Origin: Acetobacteraceae bacterium
GTDB taxonomy: Bacteria > Pseudomonadota > Alphaproteobacteria > Acetobacterales > Acetobacteraceae
Reading direction: 5' to 3'
DNA length: 64,000 nucleotides
Assembly (NCBI GenBank): GCA_024280945.1
Contig: JAMXLO010000039.1
Coordinates: forward strand, 54,790-118,789
Below the pieces are notes generated by a model that saw nothing but the letters and a program-made list of their open reading frames with translations, did not search any database and was not told where the DNA came from. The translations under genes were made by a program, and so were the position numbers. This document shows positions 34,934 to 43,064 of the stretch, piece after piece; position 1 is the first letter of the stretch, and each line of letters begins with the position of its first letter.

Positions 34934-36582
34934 GCATCGACCCGATCACTCTGACGGTCATCTGGGGCAGCCTCAACTCGATCACCGAGGAGATGGGCAG
35001 CGCCCTTCGTCGCACCGCTTTTTCCGAGGCGGTTCGCGAAGGCCAGGATTTTTCCACCGGTCTGTTCGACGCTTCGGGTCGGCTGATCGCTCAAGGCAAC
35101 TTCACACCGGGTCATCTCGGCGCCATGCCGTATGCCGTGCAGAACGTGCTGGCCTACGTACCACCCCAGCACCTGGGTCCGGGCGACATGCTCGCCACCA
35201 ACGACGCGGCCCTCGGGGGTGGCCACTACCCCGACATGTTCCTCGTGGCGCCCGTGTTCACGGAAGCTACCGTTATTGGTTACGTCGTGACCACAGCGCA
35301 TCACGTCGACGTCGGCGGTCTCTCGCCAGGCTCGCAGGCGGTGCAAGGTGTGACCGAGGCGTTCCAGGAGGGCATTCGCGTGCTGCCGGTGAAGCTGGTG
35401 CATGCCGGCGAGTTTGATCCGGACCTGTTGCGCGTCATTTTGGGCAACGTCCGGCTGCCGGACAAGATGCGTGGCGACCTCATGGCACAGCGTAACGCCA
35501 ACCACGTCGGCGGTGAGCGACTGCGCCAGCTTTTCGCATCATATGGCGCCGAGGCAATGGCCGACGCGATCGACGTCATCATCGAACGATCGGAAGAGCG
35601 CGCACGTGAACTCATCGGCCGGCTGCCGGAGGGTACCTACAGCTTCGAAGACCACCTGGATGACTATGGCCCCGATACGCCACCGATCCGTGTCGCTGTC
35701 GACGTGACGCTGAAGGATGGCGAGGCGACTGTCGACTTCTCTCGATCGAGCGACCAGGTGCCGGCGGCGCTCAACTGCTACATGAACTACACGCGCGCCT
35801 ACGCCAGCTTCGCCATCCGTGTATTCGCCGGCATCGACCTTCCCAACAACGCTGGCATCGAGCGGGTCATTCGCGCCATCGCGCGTGACGGCTGTTTCTT
35901 CAATGCGACCTGGCCGGCACCATGCGGTGGCCGCGCTGCGGTTCAGGTACGCATCTTCGAGGCGATCAACGGTGCCCTGGCGCAGGCTGATCCGTCGCGC
36001 GCAATGGCGGCGTTTTCGCACTGGGGAAATCCCAACATCGGCGGCATCGATCGCAGCGGGCGCCCTTGGATCATGTACGACCTGCTCCTCGGCGGGTACG
36101 GTGGCCGTGCCGACAGAGATGGTGCGGAGGCGCTGTCACCGGTCATGAACTGCGCAAACGTACCGGTCGAAGTGCATGAGACCAATAATCCTGTCCGTGT
36201 GCACCGGCTGGAAATGATCACTGACAGTGCCGGCGCCGGACAGTTCCGTGGCGGCGCGGGGTTACGCAAGGACATCGAGTTGCTGTGCGATGATGCGACG
36301 CTTTCGCTGCTTGGCGAGCGGCATAAGTTTCAGCCCTATGGGTTGTTCGGCGGCAAGGCAGGTGTGCCGGCGCGCACTGTCCTGCGTCGCGATGGAATGG
36401 AGAGCGAACTGGCGTCGAAGCAGGTGACCCGGCTTCGCCGCGGCGACGTGGTCAGTTTCCGGCTGTCCGGCGCCGGCGGCTACGGGGACCCGTGCCGACG
36501 CGACCCACAACAGGTGCGACGCGACATACGCAACGGCTATATCAGCGCGTCGGCAGCCCGCGACCTGTATGGTTGCGAGTAG
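34930..36582 (+). CDS. hyuB: Hydantoinase B / oxoprolinase family, HyuB
   Basis: A 550-residue partner of HyuA. Family blocks: DPITLTVIWGSLNSITEEMG at the start, REGQDFSTGLFDASGRLIAQ, TNDAALGGGHYPDMFL (metal-site region), and PVEVHETNNPVRVHRLEM near residue 415, ending in GDVVSFRLSGAGGYGDP. The GTG start forms GTGA with the hyuA stop, so the two subunits are translationally coupled. Length and motifs are complete. Position downstream of the binding protein and SMP-30 suggests uptake and breakdown of a cyclic compound; inference only. Confidence 0.88.
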   Translation: MSIDPITLTVIWGSLNSITEEMGSALRRTAFSEAVREGQDFSTGLFDASGRLIAQGNFTPGHLGAMPYAVQNVLAYVPPQHLGPGDMLATNDAALGGGHYPDMFLVAPVFTEATVIGYVVTTAHHVDVGGLSPGSQAVQGVTEAFQEGIRVLPVKLVHAGEFDPDLLRVILGNVRLPDKMRGDLMAQRNANHVGGERLRQLFASYGAEAMADAIDVIIERSEERARELIGRLPEGTYSFEDHLDDYGPDTPPIRVAVDVTLKDGEATVDFSRSSDQVPAALNCYMNYTRAYASFAIRVFAGIDLPNNAGIERVIRAIARDGCFFNATWPAPCGGRAAVQVRIFEAINGALAQADPSRAMAAFSHWGNPNIGGIDRSGRPWIMYDLLLGGYGGRADRDGAEALSPVMNCANVPVEVHETNNPVRVHRLEMITDSAGAGQFRGGAGLRKDIELLCDDATLSLLGERHKFQPYGLFGGKAGVPARTVLRRDGMESELASKQVTRLRRGDVVSFRLSGAGGYGDPCRRDPQQVRRDIRNGYISASAARDLYGCE

Positions 36583-36692
36583 TCGGATCGCCGAAGCGCG
36601 GTACGGCTACATTGTCATTGCGTGGACTGCTCGGGCCAGGAGTACTTCGCGAGATCGCTTCCCCCCTTTCGCGGGGATCGCAATCACACGTC

Positions 36693-38096
36693 CTATGAGG
36701 CAACCTGAAGCCTGAGCCGTGGAACCGGCGTTTCATCGCTCTGCAGGTGCGCGAGGAACGTCGCGCAGTATTTGCTCGCGGTTGTATCCCAGACTCGTTC
36801 GCGCAACGCGGCGTGGCGACGCAGACGCTCGGAGAGCGGCATTGCCAGACCCTCGTGCATAGCATCCGCGATTTCGTCTGCATCGAAGGGGTTGACGATC
36901 AGTGCATCCGTCAGGTCCTCGGCTGCACCGGCGAAGCTCGACAGAATCAGCACGCCCGGATCGGTCGGGTCCTGTGCCGCGACATATTCCTTGGCGACAA
37001 GGTTCATGCCGTCGCGCAGCGGTGTCACGATACCTAGTCGGGCAATGCGGAAAAACCCAGCCAGCACCTGCCGGCGCACGGTGGTGGTCATATAGCGCAA
37101 CGGCACCCAATCGAATTCGGAGTACCGCCCGTTGGTATCTCCGACGAGCCGGTCGAGCTCGCGCCGCAGCCGCTGATAACTGCCAGACTCCTCGCGCGAT
37201 CGCGCGGCGATTTGCAGAAAGCTGACCTGCCGACGATGTTTGGGATATTTTGCCAGCAGCCTGCCGAATGCCTCGAAGCGGTTGACCAGTCCTTTTGAGT
37301 AATCGAGACGATCGACACCCAGTGCCAGCGCACGACCGCTCAGGCTCTCGCGCAGTCGCAGAGTCTCTGGGCTGTCCGCCGCCTGCACCGCAGCCTCGGC
37401 GAATCCTTTCGCGTCGATGCCAATCGGATCGACGATGGCGCGAACATGGCGACCGTCATGCATGAAACCGCCTTCGTGGATCCTGGTGACCGGAAGGATC
37501 TCGCGAACGCAGTCCAGGAATGCTCTCTGATAGGAGTGCGTGTGAAAGCCGATGACGTCGAAGGCACACATTGCCCGCAGCATTTCCGCCGCACGTGGCA
37601 ACGCGTGCAGCAGGGCGGGCGGAACAAACGGGGTATGCAGGAAAAAGCCAAGACGGTTGCGCACACCTAGTCGCCGGAGTTCTTCGGCCAGCGGGAAAAG
37701 GTGGTAATCGTGCACCCACACGAGGTCGTCGGGACGTAGCAATCCTGCGACCGCGTCGGCGAATTTGCGGTTGACCGCGCGGTACGCCTCGTAGTCCTCG
37801 CGTCGATACTCAACCAGGCCGAGACGGAAATGCAATAACGGCCACAGCACTCCATTCGCGAACGACACGTAGAACCCGCGGTATTCAGCCTCGCTCAGAT
37901 CGATTGTTGCGAAACTGATGCCTTCTGATCGCTGAAGCCGCACGTCAGCATTGGCAGCAGAGCGACGACCGCTCCAGCCGAACCACAGGCTGCCAGGGCG
38001 CAACGCATCTGCGAGCGCCACCGCAAGGCCGCCAGCCCGTGGGCCCCGTTCTGACGGCAACGGTACTCGATTAGACACAATTACGAGGCGCGCCAC
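36693..38096 (-). CDS. otsA: Trehalose-6-phosphate synthase OtsA
   Basis: A 467-residue GT20 enzyme joining UDP-glucose (or ADP-glucose) and glucose-6-phosphate. ARLVIVSNRVPLPS with GGLAVALADAL gives the N-terminal donor loop, WVHDYHLFPLAEELRR the acceptor site, GVDRLDYSKGLVNRFEA the central Arg/Lys motif and DGMNLVAKEYVAAQ the C-terminal donor motif. The start is a GTG six bases after GAGGAGG; a GTG five codons upstream lacks support. No otsB phosphatase is adjacent. Divergent from the second GT4 gene across 182 bases, which suggests a linked role in osmolyte or glycan metabolism. Confidence 0.92.
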   Translation of the reverse strand: MARLVIVSNRVPLPSERGPRAGGLAVALADALRPGSLWFGWSGRRSAANADVRLQRSEGISFATIDLSEAEYRGFYVSFANGVLWPLLHFRLGLVEYRREDYEAYRAVNRKFADAVAGLLRPDDLVWVHDYHLFPLAEELRRLGVRNRLGFFLHTPFVPPALLHALPRAAEMLRAMCAFDVIGFHTHSYQRAFLDCVREILPVTRIHEGGFMHDGRHVRAIVDPIGIDAKGFAEAAVQAADSPETLRLRESLSGRALALGVDRLDYSKGLVNRFEAFGRLLAKYPKHRRQVSFLQIAARSREESGSYQRLRRELDRLVGDTNGRYSEFDWVPLRYMTTTVRRQVLAGFFRIARLGIVTPLRDGMNLVAKEYVAAQDPTDPGVLILSSFAGAAEDLTDALIVNPFDADEIADAMHEGLAMPLSERLRRHAALRERVWDTTASKYCATFLAHLQSDETPVPRLRLQVAS

Positions 38097-38264
38097 GTCC
38101 CCTCCTCGCACCAGTGTGCTTGATCGTTTACCACAACGCGCAACGATACGGTCGCGCCCCCACTGTCCTGTTCACTTCGCCGTGAGCTGTGAACTCGGCA
38201 AAGTCCTGCCGCACAAAAGCCTGAACTGACCGACACATCGGCGGTGCTTGAAGAACATCATCGG

Positions 38265-38276
38265 GAGAGGCCTCTC
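38265..38276 (+). promoter_or_regulatory. Shine-Dalgarno inside a perfect palindrome
   Basis: GAGAGGCCTCTC, a 12-bp perfect palindrome, contains the AGAGG ribosome-binding sequence of the GT4 gene and ends two bases before its ATG. Self-pairing would hide the site, so it may reduce or regulate translation. Confidence 0.4.
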
Positions 38277-38278
38277 AT

Positions 38279-39331
38279 ATGCGCATAGCCCAGATTGCCC
38301 CGCTCACTGAGTCGGTACCGCCACGGCTGTACGGCGGAACAGAGCGGGTGGTGTCATTTCTGACTGAGCAGTTGGTCGACATGGGCCACGATGTCACGCT
38401 GTTCGCAAGTGGTGATTCGAAGACGAAAGCCGAACTCTCTGCTGTTTGGCCCCGTGCGCTAAGATTTGACCGCGAATTGCGCGACGCAATGGCACCCCAC
38501 CTGCTGTTGCTGGAGCAGGTCTTTCAACGCGCCGACGAATTCGATGTCCTGCACTGTCATCTGGATTACTGGCCATTTTCTCTGCTGAGCCGTCAGGATA
38601 CACCGTTTCTCACAACGTTGCACGGGCGGCTCGATCTGCCGGAATTGCGGCCAATCTACGACTGCTTTCCGGACGTTCCGTTGATTTCCATCTCTGATGC
38701 GCAACGGGCTCCTTTGCCGAACGCCAATTTTGTCGCCACGGTACAGCACGGATTACCGCAGGACCTGCTTACGCCCCAGCCGGTAACCCCGAGCTATCTC
38801 GCCTTTCTCGGTCGCATCTGCCCGGAGAAACGGCCGGACCGGGCCATTCGGATGGCGTGCGAGGCGGGCATCGGGCTGAAGATCGCCGCCAAGGTGGACC
38901 GGGTAGACCAGGACTATTATCAGGAAACGATCCGACCGATGATCGACGGCCGTCATGTCGAAATGGTCGGCGAAATCAATGATGCCGACAAACCCGCCTT
39001 CCTTAGCGGCGCCATCGCGCTCTTGGTGCCGATCGACTGGCCAGAACCATTCGGTCTGGTGATGATCGAGGCAATGGCGTGCGGCACTCCGGTCATCGCT
39101 TTCAATCGGGGTTCAGTGCCGGAGATCATCGAGCACGGCGTCAACGGTCTGATAGTCGATGACATGGAGCAGGCGATCGCGGCGGTACCGCGTGCTGCGG
39201 CGATGTCGCGCGAGGTTGTGCGACAGAGCTTCGAGCGTCGTTTCACAGCCCGGCGCATGGCGGAGGATTATCTGGCAGTTTACCGACGACTCGTGGCGCG
39301 TGCGCGGCCAGCGCTGCGCGTCGTAAGCTGA
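38279..39331 (+). CDS. Glycosyltransferase family 4 (paralog B)
   Basis: A 350-residue GT-B transferase, closely related to the gene at 1769-2803. MRIAQIAPLTESVPPRLYGG opens the protein; LAFLGRICPEKRPDRAI and PIDWPEPFGLVMIEAMACGT with the E-x7-E pair form the donor site. The strong N-terminal and donor-site identity with paralog A suggests duplication with a similar reaction. Its regulatory region is shared with the divergent otsA. The donor is unknown; trehalose synthase beside it might hint at an intracellular glucan or glucosyl osmolyte, but this is inference. Confidence 0.88.
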   Translation: MRIAQIAPLTESVPPRLYGGTERVVSFLTEQLVDMGHDVTLFASGDSKTKAELSAVWPRALRFDRELRDAMAPHLLLLEQVFQRADEFDVLHCHLDYWPFSLLSRQDTPFLTTLHGRLDLPELRPIYDCFPDVPLISISDAQRAPLPNANFVATVQHGLPQDLLTPQPVTPSYLAFLGRICPEKRPDRAIRMACEAGIGLKIAAKVDRVDQDYYQETIRPMIDGRHVEMVGEINDADKPAFLSGAIALLVPIDWPEPFGLVMIEAMACGTPVIAFNRGSVPEIIEHGVNGLIVDDMEQAIAAVPRAAAMSREVVRQSFERRFTARRMAEDYLAVYRRLVARARPALRVVS

Positions 39332-39350
39332 CGCAACGGGGCTGGCCTGG

Positions 39351-39620
39351 TCAGGTCAGCCCACGCGCCTTCAGCCGTTCCACCAACAACCGCCCGAGCT
39401 CCTCGGTCGCATCGGCCTGGCGCTCGGGTGGGATGTGCGCGGCCAGCGTATGGACTGCACCTTCCACCAGGACCCCGAGCACCAGGTAAGGGTCGGCGCC
39501 GTCCGACGTTACCAGCTGGATCACCCGGGCCAGCATTTCGACAGACCCGGGTTTTCGCGATGACGCCTGATTGGCTTGGCGGATCAACCGGTCTAGCGAG
39601 CGGAAACGGTGTTCTGTCAT
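39351..39620 (-). CDS. Conserved-looking small protein, unknown
   Basis: An 89-residue protein, largely helical and without signal peptide or membrane segment. The C-terminal half (HIPPERQADATEELGRLLVE) looks like an amphipathic helix and the composition is normal for a soluble protein. No recognisable motif or Shine-Dalgarno sequence. It sits tail-to-tail with the GT4 gene, and divergent from the amidohydrolase gene. Called on coding character only. Confidence 0.55.
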   Translation of the reverse strand: MTEHRFRSLDRLIRQANQASSRKPGSVEMLARVIQLVTSDGADPYLVLGVLVEGAVHTLAAHIPPERQADATEELGRLLVERLKARGLT

Positions 39621-39727
39621 AGCGAAAGCATGGAGCGGGCAGCGGCGAGGTCAAGCCCGGCTCGCCACTCTCGGCATGGCGTGCTCTTCTGTCGTGAAGC
39701 AGCAAGCGTCGTGCGCGGAGGAGCGTC

Positions 39728-40555
39728 ATGCAGATCGTCGATGCCCAGGTCCATCTGTGGGGAACTGGCCTGCCGAGCAATCAGTCGCACTGGCAGGTGA
39801 CGCACTTCACCGCCGAGGAAGCCATTGCGCTGATGGACAAGGGCGGTGTCGATGCCGCAGTCATTCATCCGCCTGGCTGGGACCCGCGTTCGACCGACAT
39901 GGCATTCAAGGCGGTGCGCGATCATCCAGGTCGCTTTGCCATTATGGGTTCGTTGCCGCTCGACCAGCCAGGGTCCCGGGCACGGATCGCGGGTTGGCGC
40001 CAGCAGCCGGGAATGCTCGGCCTGCGCTACACGTTCCTGAACGATCCGGCACGGCAGTGGCTGGCCGCTGGCACGATCGATTGGCTGTGGACGGAGGCGG
40101 AAAAGGCCAACGTTCCCATCGCAATGCTGGCGACAGACTCCTTGGCTGACATCGGACGTATCGCCGAACGACATCCGGGGCTGCGTTTGACCATCGATCA
40201 CCTGGGCGGCCGTGGCGGTCTGACCACTCTCAAGGACCATGCGGCGATGACGCATATGCCGCAGCTGGTGGCGCTGGCGAAATATCCGAATGTCGCGGTG
40301 AAGGCGACCGGGGCGCCGGGCTATTCGGCGGAGGCGTATCCATTTCCCACGATGCAGACGTATCTACGGCAGATCTACGATGCGTTTGGGCCGCGACGGG
40401 TGTTCTGGGGTACCGACATCTCCAAGATGCCGTGCTCCTGGCGGCAATGCGTGACGATGTTCACCGAGGAACTGCCGTGGCTCAGTGAGCCGGACAAACG
40501 GCTTGTGATGGGTGACGCACTGTGCGCCTGGTGGGGCTGGCAGCGGTCGGCGTGA
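39728..40555 (+). CDS. Amidohydrolase family (amidohydrolase 2, TIM barrel)
   Basis: A 275-residue metal-dependent hydrolase/decarboxylase of PF04909. It begins QIVDAQVHLWG, with DxxVHLW replacing the usual DxHxH pair (one His substituted by Gln-Val), has a barrel His in LTIDHLGG near residue 158, and a late catalytic Asp in VFWGTDISKMPCSW. The first motif matches the lactonase branch (4-sulfomuconolactone or 2-pyrone-4,6-dicarboxylate hydrolase-like). GGAGGAG precedes the ATG. Followed 15 bases on by an SDR gene, presumably the same catabolic operon. Confidence 0.83.
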   Translation: MQIVDAQVHLWGTGLPSNQSHWQVTHFTAEEAIALMDKGGVDAAVIHPPGWDPRSTDMAFKAVRDHPGRFAIMGSLPLDQPGSRARIAGWRQQPGMLGLRYTFLNDPARQWLAAGTIDWLWTEAEKANVPIAMLATDSLADIGRIAERHPGLRLTIDHLGGRGGLTTLKDHAAMTHMPQLVALAKYPNVAVKATGAPGYSAEAYPFPTMQTYLRQIYDAFGPRRVFWGTDISKMPCSWRQCVTMFTEELPWLSEPDKRLVMGDALCAWWGWQRSA

Positions 40556-40570
40556 AAAGGGGAGAATTGT

Positions 40571-41416
40571 ATGCGGAACACAAACGGCAGACCCGTGGCA
40601 GTGGTGATCGGCGCGACATCCAAATGGCAATCGGATGGCCGCAACACCCGGTTGGCGCATGGACGGGCGCTGGACGATAGCCACCTCCCGGTTGGCGCGC
40701 GTTGGGGCGTCGGTGGTGCCATCGCGCAGAAATTCGCCCAGAAAGGGTGCTTCGTCGTGCTCACGACGCGCAGCGCGGCAAATGCTGAGGGGCTGGCGGC
40801 GGCGATCAGGGAACAGCGCGGCGAATGCACGACCGTCGAGCTGGACCTGTCGTCGCAGGCGTCGATTGCGGCGGCGTTTGCCACGATCCGCCAGGATGCC
40901 GGCGAGCCGGAGATACTGATCTACAACGCGGGATACCTTGAAGGCCGTGACCTGCCGCCGGGGCAGGAACTGCTGGAATATATACCCGTGGAGATGTTCG
41001 ACACGGCGCATCATATCGCCAGCCGCGGACCGTTCCTGGTCGCCAAGGAAGTGTTACCGGCGATGCGGCAGAAGGGTAACGGATCCTTCTTCTTTTCCAA
41101 CAACTCGAAGTCGCTGCGCGGCAAGAAGCGGATGACGGGAGAGTCGCTTTACTACCCAAGGGTGATGATGCGCGCGCTGGCACAGGTGCTGACCGAGGAG
41201 TACTCCGAGCATGGTGTGCACGTCGCCAATGTGGTGATAGACGGTACCATCGACTCACCCGGAACACGGGCCTTGCCCAAGGCGCAGAACCGGCCGGAGC
41301 TGTTGATCAATCCGGTGAAGATTGCCGAGGCATTTTGGTATCTGCACACGCAGGACCGTTCGTGCTGGACGCACGAGCTACAGCTCACGCCTTATGCTAC
41401 AGCGCCGAGTTATTAG
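40571..41416 (+). CDS. Short-chain dehydrogenase/reductase with atypical cofactor loop and active site
   Basis: A 281-residue SDR-fold protein. Fold landmarks are clear: VAVVIGATSK at strand 1, TTVELDLSSQASI, ILIYNAGY (the NNAG equivalent) and HVANVVIDG. Two features are odd. The TGxxxGxG loop is split by about 30 residues between GATSK and WGVGGAIA. At the usual Y-x3-K site the sequence is SLYYPRVMMRALAQ, with no lysine. It may be a binding or non-classical SDR. Cotranscribed with the amidohydrolase gene; function unknown. Confidence 0.78.
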   Translation: MRNTNGRPVAVVIGATSKWQSDGRNTRLAHGRALDDSHLPVGARWGVGGAIAQKFAQKGCFVVLTTRSAANAEGLAAAIREQRGECTTVELDLSSQASIAAAFATIRQDAGEPEILIYNAGYLEGRDLPPGQELLEYIPVEMFDTAHHIASRGPFLVAKEVLPAMRQKGNGSFFFSNNSKSLRGKKRMTGESLYYPRVMMRALAQVLTEEYSEHGVHVANVVIDGTIDSPGTRALPKAQNRPELLINPVKIAEAFWYLHTQDRSCWTHELQLTPYATAPSY

Positions 41417-41561
41417 GGGGCGATGACGCAATCGCCGGCGGTCTGCGTGGCGCTATAGGACAAGGAGATGAGGCGGGACGACCTCGCTAATCGGAAGTCA
41501 TCCTGCTGTGGCGGACAAGACCGCCGGGTCGATCGACGGTCGCGAATCCCAGCGGCGCCGG

Positions 41562-41801
41562 TCAACCTGGGGCAATTGTGCCGGTTGCCGGGTTTATGAC
41601 GATCCGGCAGTGCCGCCGGCCGTAGCGGAAAGTGATCCGGTACAGTCCTGCATCCTGATCAATGCCGCGTTCCGTTCGTTGCAAAACCGCGCCTCGTCTG
41701 ACGGCGGCGATGAAGGCAGAGGACTCCATATCAAGCAAAGGCGCGACCACGTCCGCATCGATGGTCACTTCGGGGGCCGTGTCCGCTTCGCTGAGGGCCA
41801 T
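41562..41801 (-). CDS. DUF6522-like small protein
   Basis: A 79-residue cytosolic protein resembling the DUF6522 family: TIDADVVAPLLDME, FIAAVRRGAV, then TERGIDQDAGLYRITFRYG and a closing RIVINPATG strand. The pattern (a small helix pair followed by a beta hairpin that handles an Arg-rich strand) is recalled from the family; the function is unknown. Start at MALSEA with GGAG upstream. It lies seven bases downstream of another small gene and both read away from the ric-nsrR pair, from a region with two operator-like dyads. Confidence 0.65.
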   Translation of the reverse strand: MALSEADTAPEVTIDADVVAPLLDMESSAFIAAVRRGAVLQRTERGIDQDAGLYRITFRYGRRHCRIVINPATGTIAPG

Positions 41802-41808
41802 TTGGCGA

Positions 41809-42144
41809 TCATCTCCATATCCAGGCTGGCGCATCGCTCGCCGGGAATGACTCCTGGGAGGCGCGATCAACAACATCGTCGGTTCCCGAGGATGTAGGCT
41901 CACTTTGCTGGCGACTTGCCACGGCTCGAAGGACCTCGGTGACCAGCGCCGCGTGCACCGGTGCGCGACGATTGATCGCCGCATCGGCAGCCGTGGTCAC
42001 GCAGGTACAGAACACGGCGTTCACCGCCTCGGTTGCCAATTCGCTCAGCGCAGCGGTTTGCCGGCGCGAACTGAGTTCGAGTGTGAGTGCTGTCGCCGCT
42101 TCAAGGGCACCAGGGTAGATAGGATCGTCGTACTCGTGTGGCAT
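41809..42144 (-). CDS. Small protein with C-terminal ESFPASDAPAW motif
   Basis: A 111-residue protein. The first 80 residues are helical (ALTLELSSRRQTAALSELAT, AADAAINRRAP); the end reads VDRASQESFPASDAPAWIW, a motif often seen at the C-terminus of small proteobacterial proteins of unknown function. Start at MPHEYDD is uncertain because only a weak GGGA precedes it. First gene of a two-gene unit with the DUF6522-like gene, divergent from ric. Confidence 0.55.
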   Translation of the reverse strand: MPHEYDDPIYPGALEAATALTLELSSRRQTAALSELATEAVNAVFCTCVTTAADAAINRRAPVHAALVTEVLRAVASRQQSEPTSSGTDDVVDRASQESFPASDAPAWIWR

Positions 42145-42239
42145 TGGCAAATCCCGATTGACGAACGCCTGCACCACTGCAGATGGGTCTGGCGGGTATT
42201 GCTCGCCAGGGTGGGAGCACCTTTCGTGGTGGTGAAAAC

Positions 42240-42256
42240 TGGTATTGACGATACCA
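42240..42256. promoter_or_regulatory. Operator-like dyad 1 (TGGTAT-N5-ATACCA)
   Basis: Perfect 6+5+6 inverted repeat TGGTAT-TGACG-ATACCA overlapping the -35 element of the ric promoter. A candidate site for the Rrf2-family repressor encoded at 43065-43598. Confidence 0.65.
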
Positions 42257-42273
42257 TAATAGCGGCATATAAA
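42245..42273 (+). promoter_or_regulatory. ric promoter
   Basis: TTGACG (42245-42250), 17-base spacer, TATAAA (42268-42273). It is bracketed by the two dyads, a classic repression geometry. Transcription would start near 42280, leaving a leader of about 90 bases that ends in AGGAGG nine bases before the ric ATG. Confidence 0.65.
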
Positions 42274-42293
42274 TGGTATCGTGGATATCATTT
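42271..42293. promoter_or_regulatory. Operator-like dyad 2 (AAATGGTAT-N5-ATATCATTT)
   Basis: Nine-base arms around CGTGG with one mismatch, overlapping the end of the -10 box and the start region of the ric promoter. Its centre is 34 bp from that of dyad 1, with the same N5 spacing and core. Confidence 0.65.
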
Positions 42294-42370
42294 TTCGGTG
42301 TTTCGCGGCATTCTGGCAGGGCCGGGGTGCTTTCAGGCCCAGGTCGCGATGGGCCAGGAGGTTGTGAATC

Positions 42371-43048
42371 ATGAGTTCCCCGTCGACTCCCGAGCCTGGT
42401 TTCGCTGGCCGGACTCTCGCCGAAATAGCGTCCACGATTCCCGGCGCCACCAAGGTGTCGCGGGATTACAAGCTGGATTTTTGCTGCGGCGGCCGGGTGT
42501 CGCTGGCTGAGGCCGTGGCCGCGAGAGCGGGTGCGCTGTCTGATGTCGAGCGGGAGTTATACGATGTCGGCCAATCGGCAGCACCTTCCGAGCACCCTGA
42601 CAGCATCGAAGACCTGACCGCGCTGATCGAGACGCGCTATCACGCCGTCCATCGCCGTGAACTGCCGGAACTGATCAAGCTGGCTCGCCGCGTGGAGGCG
42701 GTCCACAGGACGCATCCCACCGCGCCGCACGGTATCGGAGATCTGCTGGTGGAGATGGCCGGGGAACTCGAGGTGCACATGAAGAAGGAAGAGCTGATTT
42801 TGTTCCCGCTCATGCGGCGCGGTGGGCATCCCACGATCGGTCAGCCGATTCAGGCGATGATGGCCGAGCACGACGATCATGGCGTGCAACTGCGCAAGCT
42901 CGAGCAGATGACGCACGACTTTTGCGCGCCCAACGATGCCTGTCCGGCCTGGCCGGCACTGTACGTCGGAGCCAAGAAACTGGCCGACGATCTGGTGGAG
43001 CATATCCACATTGAGAACAACGTGCTGTTCCCGCGGTTCACCGGCTGA
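42371..43048 (+). CDS. ric: Iron-sulfur cluster repair di-iron protein Ric (YtfE/ScdA)
   Basis: A 225-residue protein that repairs Fe-S clusters damaged by nitric oxide or oxidative stress. The N-terminal ScdA domain has VSRDYKLDFCCGG (Cys38-Cys39), and the hemerythrin-like domain supplies di-iron ligands: H in RYHAVHR, H in EVHMKKEE, H in MAEHDDHG, and H/E in EHIHIENNVLFPR. Length matches E. coli YtfE. AGGAGG precedes the ATG. It is followed 16 bases on by an Rrf2 regulator, as in NO-responsive ytfE/nsrR loci, and its promoter carries two operator-like dyads. Confidence 0.9.
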   Translation: MSSPSTPEPGFAGRTLAEIASTIPGATKVSRDYKLDFCCGGRVSLAEAVAARAGALSDVERELYDVGQSAAPSEHPDSIEDLTALIETRYHAVHRRELPELIKLARRVEAVHRTHPTAPHGIGDLLVEMAGELEVHMKKEELILFPLMRRGGHPTIGQPIQAMMAEHDDHGVQLRKLEQMTHDFCAPNDACPAWPALYVGAKKLADDLVEHIHIENNVLFPRFTG

Positions 43049-43064
43049 TGCACGCAGCTGAGCG

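Noticed and set aside
36600..36692. Possible repeat element between hyuB and otsA (CATTGTCATTGCG ... GATCGCAATCAC)
   Set aside because: The arms pair imperfectly and no second copy was seen in the window.
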